Source: Candidatus Sericytochromatia bacterium
Lineage (GTDB): Bacteria > Cyanobacteriota > Sericytochromatia > UBA7694
Assembly: GCA_913773825.1 (NCBI GenBank)
Contig: CAJYHH010000698.1
Location: forward strand, 1 to 5,819
Direction of reading: 5' to 3'
Length of the DNA stretch: 5,819 nt
Positions 1 through 5,723 of this stretch are shown in pieces. The notes under the pieces were generated by a model. It saw only the letters and a program-made list of their open reading frames with translations, did not search any database and was not told the origin of the DNA. Numbering within the stretch: the first letter of the stretch is position 1; every line of letters starts with the position of its first letter. The position numbers and the translations under genes are program-made.

Positions 1-927
1 GGAGTGGTATTAGTCAATGGGGATGGTACTAGAAGAGCTGTTATTGCTCAGGATAAATTAATTGAAGATGTCAGTTGGCAGGACGATAATCGATTACTGT
101 TCTGGCACAATACTCAATTTTTTGGAAAAAAAAGTGAGTCTGATGAGACCAATGCGATTCAGATTTTTACGAGTGATTCAAAGTTAGAGACGGTCTATAA
201 TTTTCGCCAACACCATTTGAGTTTTAGAGACTTAAATCTCATTTCTTATACTCGTGAAAAAGATAAATTTCTCTATTCTGTCGAAAATAGTGATGAAAAT
301 TCGCAAAGTTTAAATGAAGCGGTCCACCTTGTTGATTTAAATGGTCAGACTAAGTTTACTTTTGATCATTTATCTAGTTTGACAATAGGTTATCACGGAT
401 TTTCATTGTCACCAGACTCCAAATTTTTAGCTATACAAGATGAGTGTGACTCATATTCCATTTACTGTAAAGATTCAATTGTTGTTGATGTTAAAAGTGG
501 TCAGAGAGTTTATTTTAAAGGTTATTTTCAACTTTTTTGGGTCAATGACTCGCAAATTCTGATGATAAAAGCAAAAGACTCAAATTCTGAACCTAAAGAT
601 ATATTAGATATTTCTCTTTTGAGATTTGGTGAACTTGCAGAGGTGAACTACTATCGTCTGAATATAGGTGAGAAGTCCGGGCTTAAGCGAGGCGATATTC
701 TGTCTGTTTATAGCAGTGCGAGGATGAACAGAGTAACGGGCGAAGATGAGGGTTATGATCCCAAGTCACTAAAGGGTAAGTTGATATTAGTTAAAGTTGA
801 TCAGAACAGTGCCTTGGCGATCAAATATGTTTCGAATGATGTGGAGCTAAAGTCTGGTTATTTAGTCAGTGATGATCAGATTCAGGGGAAAATTACCGGC
901 TTTGAAAAAAGCACGGAAAAGTATTAA
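1..927 (+). CDS. Probable beta-propeller (PD40/WD40-like) protein with LysM-associated-type C-terminal domain, 5' partial
   Basis: The reading frame is open from base 1 and ends at TAA 925-927. A GTG lies at 4-6, but there is no ribosome binding site ahead of it and the frame stays open to the edge, so the true start is probably upstream and at least 308 residues of the C-terminal part are seen. Numbering from the GTG, the first two thirds is a series of short beta-strand-like blocks, including an SPDSKFLAIQ motif near residue 136, typical of TolB/WD40-like propeller blades. Two cysteines a few residues apart (CDSYSIYC) could form a disulphide, suggesting an exported protein. Residues about 217-290 (GEKSGLKRGDILSVYSS, then KGKLILVKV and a late SGYLVSDD) follow the pattern GxxxGLxxGdxLxvY...GxLxVxxV...S.A.V that I know from the C-terminal domain of proteobacterial LysM proteins. 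That match is from memory. The gene is visibly AT-richer (about 38% GC over its first 180 bases) than its neighbours. It converges on the minus-strand group, 12 bp away. Function unknown. Confidence 0.7.
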   Translation, partial: GVVLVNGDGTRRAVIAQDKLIEDVSWQDDNRLLFWHNTQFFGKKSESDETNAIQIFTSDSKLETVYNFRQHHLSFRDLNLISYTREKDKFLYSVENSDENSQSLNEAVHLVDLNGQTKFTFDHLSSLTIGYHGFSLSPDSKFLAIQDECDSYSIYCKDSIVVDVKSGQRVYFKGYFQLFWVNDSQILMIKAKDSNSEPKDILDISLLRFGELAEVNYYRLNIGEKSGLKRGDILSVYSSARMNRVTGEDEGYDPKSLKGKLILVKVDQNSALAIKYVSNDVELKSGYLVSDDQIQGKITGFEKSTEKY

Positions 928-939
928 ACCGTTTAGCCA

Positions 940-1320
940 TTACTTCTGTTTGCTTGATTGCAGATTAATGAGCTTGTAAGTCCAGATTAGCCAGAGAAGC
1001 AGGACAGAGCTTGAGATACAGATTAGCGGAATCAGATAGAGTACAGGTGAATAAGCTTTCAGGCTGGTTTGTGGACTATCAGCAGCATACATAACGGGCA
1101 AACTCTGGCCTGCTTGGCGGCCTTCAGCGTTAATCTGGCCAGTATGTTCTTTGCCGTCAGTGCTGTGATAACGCACCTGAGCTAAAGTAGTTTTGCGATA
1201 AGGCGTTACGCTGATTACCACGCTGTCTGTGCGAATAAACGTCTGAAGCTCATAGAGCTGTTGTAAGCCAAGGCCTAGTAAAACCAGACAGCAAATGCTC
1301 AAAATCAGATTTTTGGCCAT
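940..1320 (-). CDS. DUF3592-like two-helix membrane protein
   Basis: This encodes 126 residues from ATG 1318-1320. A longer reading to 1464 exists, but it would run far into rtcA. The chosen ATG has a GGGG/AAGGGG ribosome binding site 9 nt upstream, overlapping the rtcA stop, and gives a sensible membrane topology. Residues about 4-22 form the first hydrophobic helix and about 91-115 the second. Between them lies a roughly 65-residue polar domain, probably periplasmic. It carries strand patterns (SVVISVTPYRKTTLAQVRY) and the end motif GQSLPVMYAADSPQTSLK, which matches the DUF3592 pattern 'G..v.V.Y.p..P..a'. The family has no established biochemical role. The start lies 13 bp after rtcA, so it is the last gene of the tight minus-strand cluster and probably co-translated or co-transcribed with rtcA. 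It ends 12 bp from the convergent gene, with no recognisable terminator hairpin. Confidence 0.82.
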   Translation of the reverse strand: MAKNLILSICCLVLLGLGLQQLYELQTFIRTDSVVISVTPYRKTTLAQVRYHSTDGKEHTGQINAEGRQAGQSLPVMYAADSPQTSLKAYSPVLYLIPLICISSSVLLLWLIWTYKLINLQSSKQK

Positions 1321-1333
1321 GTCAGGTGACCCC

Positions 1334-2344
1334 TTAACCCAGGTGAATATGCCAGCCTTTGCCGTAAGTCTTAACTTGAATTGAGATATCCAGAAAAGCC
1401 TGAATGGTCTCGATGTTGGTGCGGGTATGCTGAGATAGCTCACTGGTATAAAAGCTGCCGCCACCGGCTAGAGCCATCGGTAAAAGTAGCTGGTCAGCGA
1501 GGTATTCTTCGACAGGTAATTTGCTTTTGACGTGATGCATAGCGCGGCTGAGCAGTTTTTGGACAACCTGTTCAGCGGGCAGCTTTTTTTCGCCAAAACC
1601 TTCGTGGATCGTGCAGAGCTGTTCACTCTGGCTTTCAAGCAGAATCAGATTACCGGGGCCACGGCTTTTGACATAAACAATTTCAGCGCGCTCCCAAGGA
1701 CTGCCCTTGAGGGCTTTTAGCTCGCGCTCTGCAATATGCTCAGGTAGATTGGCGATTAAGACTTTGCCTTGATGCCGCTGAATGCCTGTTTCTGGACTGA
1801 GATGTAAGGGCTCAAGACGGCCAACGGGCTGAATTTTAACCCGGCATTGACCACCACCAACCGGGAAAAAGCCCGCTTGATCAAGGGTGAGTGAAATATC
1901 TGCGCCCATTTTGCGCAAACAAGGCACAAAGCTGCGTTCAATAAAATCAAAAGGTGGAGCTAAAGGATTATGGGTGCCGCCGGTTAAGGTCAGCCGTGAA
2001 GTGGTATCTGCTAATAATAGCGGCATCAATACGGTTTGCAGCACCAGCATTGCAGAACCTGCGCCAGGCTGCTCAAAGTGATACGTTCCGCCCACTAAAG
2101 TCTGGGGTTCAAAAAGCAGTTCTTGAGAATCTAATTCGGCTCCCACAACCTCAGCTGCAGAAATTGCTTGTGCAGCGAGCACACAGGTCAGGTGCTGATT
2201 GCGTAAACCCGGTTTACTGCGTCCAGCGCGAATCTTGACCATCTCAAACGCTTGGCCGGTTATCACCGATAAAGCCAGGGCTGAGCGCAGAATCTGGCCA
2301 CCACCTTCACCACGGGAGCCGTCGAGCTGGATAAGCTGTGGCAC
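1334..2344 (-). CDS. rtcA: RNA 3'-terminal phosphate cyclase RtcA
   Basis: RtcA converts an RNA 3'-phosphate (and, in known enzymes, some 5' ends) into a cyclic phosphate or adenylylated end with ATP, through a covalent enzyme-AMP on a histidine; it acts in the cytoplasm in RNA end repair. The 336-residue length is typical. Family landmarks are all present: LDGSRGEGGGQILRSALALS at residues 7-26, IRAGRSKPGLRNQH at 38-51, GGTHNPLAPPFDF at 122-134, the GFFPVGGGQ glycine motif at 158-166, and YLADQLLLPMALAGGGSF at 281-298. SQHTRTN follows at 304-310, whose H306 corresponds to the nucleotidyl-acceptor histidine (H309 in E. coli). No key residue is missing. The start is GTG (2342-2344), 7 bp after the upstream stop. 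It has only a weak purine-rich stretch (AGAGTAAG) inside the previous gene's end, so translation may be coupled. The usual companion rtcB and the regulator rtcR are not in this window. An A AAA AAG heptamer with a downstream hairpin lies at codons 252-254 (separate entry). Confidence 0.97.
   Translation of the reverse strand: MPQLIQLDGSRGEGGGQILRSALALSVITGQAFEMVKIRAGRSKPGLRNQHLTCVLAAQAISAAEVVGAELDSQELLFEPQTLVGGTYHFEQPGAGSAMLVLQTVLMPLLLADTTSRLTLTGGTHNPLAPPFDFIERSFVPCLRKMGADISLTLDQAGFFPVGGGQCRVKIQPVGRLEPLHLSPETGIQRHQGKVLIANLPEHIAERELKALKGSPWERAEIVYVKSRGPGNLILLESQSEQLCTIHEGFGEKKLPAEQVVQKLLSRAMHHVKSKLPVEEYLADQLLLPMALAGGGSFYTSELSQHTRTNIETIQAFLDISIQVKTYGKGWHIHLG
1547..1589 (-). other. Candidate -1 ribosomal frameshift (or slippage) element inside rtcA
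   Basis: On the minus strand rtcA codons 252-254 read GAA AAA AAG, giving the heptamer A AAA AAG in the correct phase (1583-1589), the same heptamer as in E. coli dnaX. After a 6-nt spacer (1577-1582), GCTGAACAG (1568-1576) can pair with CTGCTCAGC (1547-1555), 8 of 9 positions, around a 12-nt loop. A GAAGG stretch lies 9 nt upstream of the heptamer. A -1 shift would add three residues and stop at TGA (1572-1574), giving about 257 residues without the catalytic H306. Sequence features are read directly; function is inference, since Lys-Lys codons and weak hairpins arise by chance. Confidence 0.3.
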
Positions 2345-2351
2345 CTAAAAC

Positions 2352-2657
2352 TTACTCTGCTTCCGGATTTGTCAGAATAAAGTAGATCAGATAAACCAGG
2401 AGAGAAACTAAACAGGTAGGCGTAAAGACGCTGAGTGATAAAACCCAGGGGGGGACATCCCGGCTAATATGCGCATGTGTGCCGCCGTAAATTCCCGCCG
2501 CAACACCAAGCGTCAGGCTAAAAAGAAAAATACCCAGACAGAGTTTGTAATTGGGTTTGGGGCGTCCATCTGGTAGGGGGCGTTCGCGGCAATTGGCGCA
2601 GGCCAGATTTTGGACTGGAATCGGTTTTTTGCAGGAAATGCAGAGATTGTGCTCCAT
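2352..2657 (-). CDS. Small zinc-ribbon membrane protein
   Basis: This encodes 101 residues from ATG 2655-2657, preceded by AAGGA with 8 nt spacing. An in-frame TTG six codons upstream would place the ribosome binding site inside the gene and is rejected. The N-terminus carries C6xxC9 and C20xxC23, a CxxC-x10-CxxC zinc ribbon of the kind found at the start of many bacterial small membrane proteins. A basic Pro-rich linker (RPLPDGRPKPNYK) leads to a first hydrophobic helix at about 39-58. A short polar loop with HAHISRD follows, then a second hydrophobic stretch at about 71-97. The zinc ribbon is probably cytoplasmic given the positive linker. I do not recognise a named family; whether the ribbon binds RNA, protein or only metal cannot be told from sequence. 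It is immediately upstream of rtcA (7 bp), so the two are likely co-transcribed. Confidence 0.82.
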   Translation of the reverse strand: MEHNLCISCKKPIPVQNLACANCRERPLPDGRPKPNYKLCLGIFLFSLTLGVAAGIYGGTHAHISRDVPPWVLSLSVFTPTCLVSLLVYLIYFILTNPEAE

Positions 2658-2756
2658 CGAGGGATCCTTATACAAATGTCTTTGTCATCGTACCAATCGC
2701 CGGGTCACAAAAGGGAGAGGAAAGCACTCTGCCTGGGGCTTGAAGCAGAAAGGTTT
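2658..2756 (-). promoter_or_regulatory. Intergenic spacer between the periplasmic-protein and zinc-ribbon genes
   Basis: This 99-bp gap separates two co-directional minus-strand genes. It holds the AAGGA ribosome binding site of the zinc-ribbon gene. A weak hairpin (TCTGC and GCAGA, 12-nt loop) follows the upstream stop but has no following T-run on the minus strand. I see no convincing -35/-10 pair. The length leaves room for an internal promoter that would start the zinc-ribbon, rtcA and DUF3592 transcript. Confidence 0.3.
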
Positions 2757-3275
2757 TTATTCAGCCGCTGAACCTAAAAAAATCTCGCTGACTCTGCCGC
2801 GTTGAATGGTCATCATCAAGCCGCCATAAATGCTGCCAAAGACAAGCATCTGACCGGGGGTACTTTCTGAGGCGTTAAACTCCTGGGCGTATGCTTTGCG
2901 AGCGTCTTTTTCACTGCTGCCAATCCGGATGCCGCGCTTTGTCGCTAAACGGCTGGGCGCTTTAATGGTAATTGAAAAAACCTGTTTGATTCCGTTGGCG
3001 CTATTTGAGCTCATGTTATAGGTCAGGCCACAAGCCGGATAATCCCAATCTTGATGGTACAAACCGTCAGCTGCCCAGAGCTGATTGGCACCAAGTTTAA
3101 CCGGGCATTTGGGCTGGACGGGTAAGCGCGTTGCTGGAAAATCAAGATAAATACCGCCAATTTTTTCATACTTGAGCAGCATCAACGGGTCTGGTTGAAC
3201 CGCCAGAGCTGAAACAGACAGGCAGATAAGCGGGACACTTAGTAAGACAGGCAGCAATTTTGGGGTCGGATTCAT
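2757..3275 (-). CDS. Small periplasmic protein with cleavable signal peptide, function unknown
   Basis: This encodes 172 residues. The ATG (3273-3275) is preceded by GCGGAGG, an excellent Shine-Dalgarno sequence, though the spacing is short (4 nt). Residues 1-25 form a signal peptide: a short basic n-region (K6), a hydrophobic core (LLPVLLSVPLICLSVSALA), and a likely signal peptidase I site after ALA at 25/26. C20 is not in a convincing lipobox. The mature protein has two cysteines (C57 and C82) that could form a disulphide, consistent with periplasmic export. The C-terminal half, about 101-169, contains KRGIRIGSSEKDARKAY followed by FGSIYGGLMMTIQRGRVSEIFLG. This 'rGirvG.s..dv..aYg ... l.f....g.V..I..G' arrangement recurs in many small proteobacterial secreted proteins of unknown role; that comparison is from memory. 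It lies 92 bp downstream of the oxygenase gene and 99 bp upstream of the zinc-ribbon gene. Confidence 0.8.
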   Translation of the reverse strand: MNPTPKLLPVLLSVPLICLSVSALAVQPDPLMLLKYEKIGGIYLDFPATRLPVQPKCPVKLGANQLWAADGLYHQDWDYPACGLTYNMSSNSANGIKQVFSITIKAPSRLATKRGIRIGSSEKDARKAYAQEFNASESTPGQMLVFGSIYGGLMMTIQRGRVSEIFLGSAAE

Positions 3276-3367
3276 ACAGCCTCCGCTAAACTCACAGACT
3301 CATGCTTATTCAAACATGCCTGAATCAACACTTCAACTCTGAAAAGACAGTTTAGGGAGTAGACTCA
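3276..3367 (-). promoter_or_regulatory. Intergenic spacer between the oxygenase and periplasmic-protein genes, possible weak promoter
   Basis: This 92-bp gap is more AT-rich than the flanking genes. Read on the minus strand it contains TTGAAG followed after 17-18 nt by TTGAAT/TGAATA, a poor sigma-70-like pair. It also has an imperfect inverted repeat, TTGATTCA and TGAATAA about 8 nt apart, and two copies of GCATG. The GCGGAGG ribosome binding site of the downstream gene lies at its end. No intrinsic terminator for the oxygenase gene is visible. Confidence 0.25.
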
Positions 3368-4687
3368 TTAGTACAAAAATCCTGAATAATCCGCTTCGAC
3401 AAAATGAAAAAAGCACACAACCGCGCGTCTACCAGCGGGCAGGGGATTGCGCCAGTGGGGGTAACGGGTCCCGCTATAAATAACGCCATCACCGGGCTTA
3501 AGTAAGACTTCCTGCACTTGACCAGGCGCGAGTTCAAGATAAATCGGCCAGATTTCTTGTTCGTCTGGCAGGTAATCCAAAACCAGTGAAACATTCCATT
3601 TACACTGCTCGCGATCCACATGGCGGGGTAAATCGGCCTGATGATGATAAATCGCCAGCATGCTATACGTCGCCAGAACTGGTTCTGGCGTGATTTTCTG
3701 AATCACGGTTAACAGTTCTTGCTGGATGAGCTGCATCAGCGGCTCGTTATGAATATAATCACGGCAATAATCAGTCTCAAGCTGAATCAGACCCTGAGCA
3801 TAAAGCCCGCGCAGATATTGTCTGAGCAAGGCTAATAACAAAGGTGAAAGCAGCTTGGGCAAAATCAGATAGTCCTGCTCTGAGAGCTGGCTTTTTAATT
3901 GTCCAAGATGTCGCTGTGTGCTTTCAAAGTCTGGATTATCTGGGCGGTTTGGGGGTAAATAGCCCGCTGCTAGGAGTTTGTGTTGTTTGAGGGGTGCGGA
4001 TTCTGGAGCACTTAAACTCTTGAGCAGCCAGTCAAAAGCGGGGATTGGCTGACGCATGCCATAAACGGGTTCACGGCTAAAAATCAGTTCACTGCCTGGG
4101 CTAAAGGCTGTTTGCCAGAGGGCTTGAGCCTTTAAAGGCAGGACGGTTAATTCGGGTTCAACGGACCGTTTTAAGGACTCAAGAGGCCTGGCGGCAGGGG
4201 CAGACAAGGGGAGATCAGCAATTAATTGTTCAGGTTCAACCTGATTCAGATACACAGCTTCAGGCAATAAGTCCGGTGTGCTCAACAGGCCCATTTGCAG
4301 CCAGGCGACACGCCAGGGCATAGGCAGCTGCTGGATAACCTCGGGACTTTGTTGGGGCTCAAGCAGGGCCTGCAAAATCGGGTTTAGATAGGGCTGAGAA
4401 TCTGGATTCCAGTCAAATTTAAACACCCGTGTGCCAAAATTCCGTAAAGAAACATAGAGCTGGATATTGATCTCAAGTGGCGGCTGCCAGTTCCCGTCTT
4501 TTAGCATTTGATAATGACTTAAAGCTTGCTGGTCAAATCGACTAAGGCTTTGCCAGTCGGGTGTTTGGCCCTGTAAAGCCGCCCAGATAGCTGAGCATAA
4601 CGCGGGCTGATCACGCGATTTGACATAAGCATGCCCGCGTGACGTAATCAATGAAAAGACCCAGTAAGCATGTGGATTAAACAGCAT
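3368..4687 (-). CDS. 2-oxoglutarate/Fe(II)-dependent oxygenase (prolyl-4-hydroxylase-like fold) with long N-terminal region
   Basis: This encodes 439 residues. The C-terminal domain (about 270-439) has the iron-binding triad and co-substrate arginine of the 2OG-Fe(II) oxygenase superfamily: H356 and D358 in LPRHVDREQCKWNVSLVLD, distal H411 in YSGTRYPHWRNPLPAGRR, and R420/R421 about ten residues later. The core strands LKPGDGVIYSG and VVCFFHFV surround them. Such enzymes use O2 and 2-oxoglutarate to hydroxylate a substrate; which one cannot be read here. The first 230 or so residues are not recognisable as a catalytic domain. Residues about 28-66 (LCSAIWAALQGQTPD...LSHYQMLKDGNW) resemble a small winged-helix or PqqD-like fold, which is only a guess. 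No signal peptide or membrane helix is seen, so it is probably cytoplasmic. An in-frame stop lies just upstream of the ATG, so this is the longest start, but no strong ribosome binding site precedes it. It is divergent from the Spo0M-like gene. Confidence 0.85.
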   Translation of the reverse strand: MLFNPHAYWVFSLITSRGHAYVKSRDQPALCSAIWAALQGQTPDWQSLSRFDQQALSHYQMLKDGNWQPPLEINIQLYVSLRNFGTRVFKFDWNPDSQPYLNPILQALLEPQQSPEVIQQLPMPWRVAWLQMGLLSTPDLLPEAVYLNQVEPEQLIADLPLSAPAARPLESLKRSVEPELTVLPLKAQALWQTAFSPGSELIFSREPVYGMRQPIPAFDWLLKSLSAPESAPLKQHKLLAAGYLPPNRPDNPDFESTQRHLGQLKSQLSEQDYLILPKLLSPLLLALLRQYLRGLYAQGLIQLETDYCRDYIHNEPLMQLIQQELLTVIQKITPEPVLATYSMLAIYHHQADLPRHVDREQCKWNVSLVLDYLPDEQEIWPIYLELAPGQVQEVLLKPGDGVIYSGTRYPHWRNPLPAGRRAVVCFFHFVEADYSGFLY

Positions 4688-4852
4688 CTCGCGGCCATCT
4701 TAACACGTTAAGAGCTTATTCAGTAGCTAAAAGAGCAGCCACAAACACAAGATTGAATGCCTGTTGGTGTTAAGGTAAGATGCCACTGGATACACGTAAA
4801 TCTTGTGATCATCATAAAAGCTAGAAAAAGTAAACAAATCAGGAGAATCACG
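4688..4852. promoter_or_regulatory. Divergent intergenic region between oxygenase and Spo0M-like genes
   Basis: These 165 bp must hold promoters for both directions, but neither is clear. On the plus strand the best pair is TTGGTG (4764-4769) with a poor GATACA-like element 19 bp later. On the minus strand TTGTGG with TGAATA is equally weak. TGATCA (4806-4811) is a short palindrome beside a CRP-like half site (TGTGA), without the second half. The AGGAG ribosome binding site of the plus-strand gene is at 4841-4845. Confidence 0.35.
4698..4713. promoter_or_regulatory. Perfect 16-bp inverted repeat, candidate operator in divergent intergenic region
   Basis: TCTTAAC-AC-GTTAAGA is a perfect inverted repeat with 7-bp arms around a 2-bp centre. 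Its near edge lies 10 bp upstream of the oxygenase ATG, where the promoter start or leader of that gene should be. It could be a dimeric repressor site or, in RNA, a small hairpin over the translation start region. It does not match an operator I can name. A second, shorter repeat (TAAG-AG-CTTA, 4709-4718) overlaps its right arm. Confidence 0.4.
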
Positions 4853-5698
4853 ATGTTCAAAAAATTGTTTGCCGCGATGGGAATGGGTTCGGCAGAAGTA
4901 GATACCCGCCTTCACAATAACCGCGTGACGCCCGGTCAGACTGTCACTGGGGATGTTTATATTCGCGGTGGTGAAGTGGATCAGGAAATTGACAGCCTGG
5001 TCTTAAACCTGATGACCGAAGTAGAAGTTGAGTCTGGAGACACGGAGTATAAAACTCAGCATATTATTTCACGTTTTCCTTTAGCGCGAGACTTTCGCGT
5101 GCGGAAACATGAAGAAATGGTGGTGCCCTTTCAGATTCTGATTCATCCCGAAACGCCGATTACTGAAATCCCTTCAAATACCCAACATATGAGCCATCAT
5201 CCCCAAGGCGGTTCAAAAGGTTATCAGCCCTACACTTATCAAGGGCATAAAAAAACCGGTAATCGCACGAAAGACTGGATTTATACAGGCCTTGAAATTG
5301 ATAACGGGATTGATTCTAAAGACGTAGATTATCTGCAGGTCATGCCCACTGAGCCGATGACGCGCTTTTTAGCGGCCATTGAAAACATTGGCTTTCGCTT
5401 TTATTCTGCTGACGTTGAAAAAGGCCAGCTGCGTGGCAGTGGCTTTCAGTCCACCATTGGCTGTTATCAAGAGATTGAATATGTTCCGGCCTGGGGCGGG
5501 CATTTTGAAATTAATGAAATTGAAGTCTCTTTTGTCCAGCGCCCTCAGGATACTGGCGTTTTAGTTGAGATTGACCGGCGCTACAGCAGCCGTGATGGGT
5601 ATCGCTCACTGCTGATTCCTCATCATGCTCTTCAAAGTATCGACTGGGAGCAGGAAGCGCGTAAATTGATTGGGGTTTATGCCTCACATAAATATTGA
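4853..5698 (+). CDS. spo0M: Spo0M-family (sporulation-control-like, arrestin-fold) protein
   Basis: This encodes 281 residues. ATG 4853 is chosen because AGGAG (4841-4845) sits 7 nt upstream and the N-terminus MFKKLFAAMGMGSAEVDT is the usual beginning of this family; a longer reading from 4757 adds 32 residues of spacer-derived sequence and is rejected. The Spo0M family has an arrestin-like double beta-sandwich. In Bacillus subtilis it influences entry to sporulation; in non-sporulating gammaproteobacteria its role is unknown. Family landmarks are VTPGQTVTGDVYIRGGEVDQ (26-45), FRVRKHEEMVVPFQI (81-95), TGLEIDNGIDSKDVDYLQV (145-163), GFRFYSADVEKGQL (180-193), and a C-terminal part with EIDRRYSSRDGY (239-250), which fits the family's metal or protein-interaction half. 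No signal peptide is present, so it is probably cytoplasmic. Residues about 106-140 (SNTQHMSHHPQGG..., rich in His, Gly and Tyr) are longer than I expect at this position. The gene diverges from the oxygenase gene and is followed 25 bp later by another start. Confidence 0.9.
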   Translation: MFKKLFAAMGMGSAEVDTRLHNNRVTPGQTVTGDVYIRGGEVDQEIDSLVLNLMTEVEVESGDTEYKTQHIISRFPLARDFRVRKHEEMVVPFQILIHPETPITEIPSNTQHMSHHPQGGSKGYQPYTYQGHKKTGNRTKDWIYTGLEIDNGIDSKDVDYLQVMPTEPMTRFLAAIENIGFRFYSADVEKGQLRGSGFQSTIGCYQEIEYVPAWGGHFEINEIEVSFVQRPQDTGVLVEIDRRYSSRDGYRSLLIPHHALQSIDWEQEARKLIGVYASHKY

Positions 5699-5709
5699 TC
5701 TAATTGTCT

Positions 5710-5720
5710 AAATCAGGAGA
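5710..5720 (+). promoter_or_regulatory. Ribosome binding site supporting a TTG start at 5724
   Basis: AAATCAGGAGA here is identical over 11 nt to the sequence in front of the Spo0M-like gene (4836-4846). Its AGGAG core ends 4 nt before TTG 5724. Spacing is short but acceptable. An in-frame TAA at 5709-5711 overlaps its first bases, so the next gene must start after this point. Confidence 0.5.
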
Positions 5721-5723
5721 TAT

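Noticed and set aside
126..132. A AAA AAA slippery run in the propeller gene
   Set aside because: The shifted frame stops at once and no downstream stem is evident.
925..935. Inverted repeat TAAAC-C-GTTTA between the convergent genes as a terminator
   Set aside because: The arms are 5 bp and AT-rich, with no T-run, so it does not look like an intrinsic terminator.
1321..1464. Longer start of the DUF3592-like gene reaching into rtcA
   Set aside because: It would overlap rtcA by 131 bp and puts a non-hydrophobic segment before the first membrane helix; the ATG at 1320 has a good ribosome binding site.
1532..2238. Plus-strand open frames (1532-1720, 1887-2081, 1954-2238) and a minus-strand one (1756-1950)
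   Set aside because: They lie within rtcA in other frames, lack ribosome binding sites and read as shadow peptides.
2773..2783. T TTT TTA slippery heptamer near the end of the periplasmic-protein gene
   Set aside because: It is in phase, but a -1 shift only swaps the last few residues and ends at nearly the same place, so no useful product results.
2551..2805. Plus-strand open frame of 84 codons
   Set aside because: It is antisense to the zinc-ribbon gene and the end of the periplasmic-protein gene, with no family-like sequence.
3352..3621. Minus-strand frame of 89 codons inside the oxygenase gene
   Set aside because: It overlaps the conserved catalytic domain in a different frame, so it is a shadow.
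4757..4852. N-terminal extension of the Spo0M-like protein from ATG 4757
   Set aside because: It has no ribosome binding site, the peptide is unlike the family, and AGGAG at 4841 points to ATG 4853, which gives the family's normal N-terminus.
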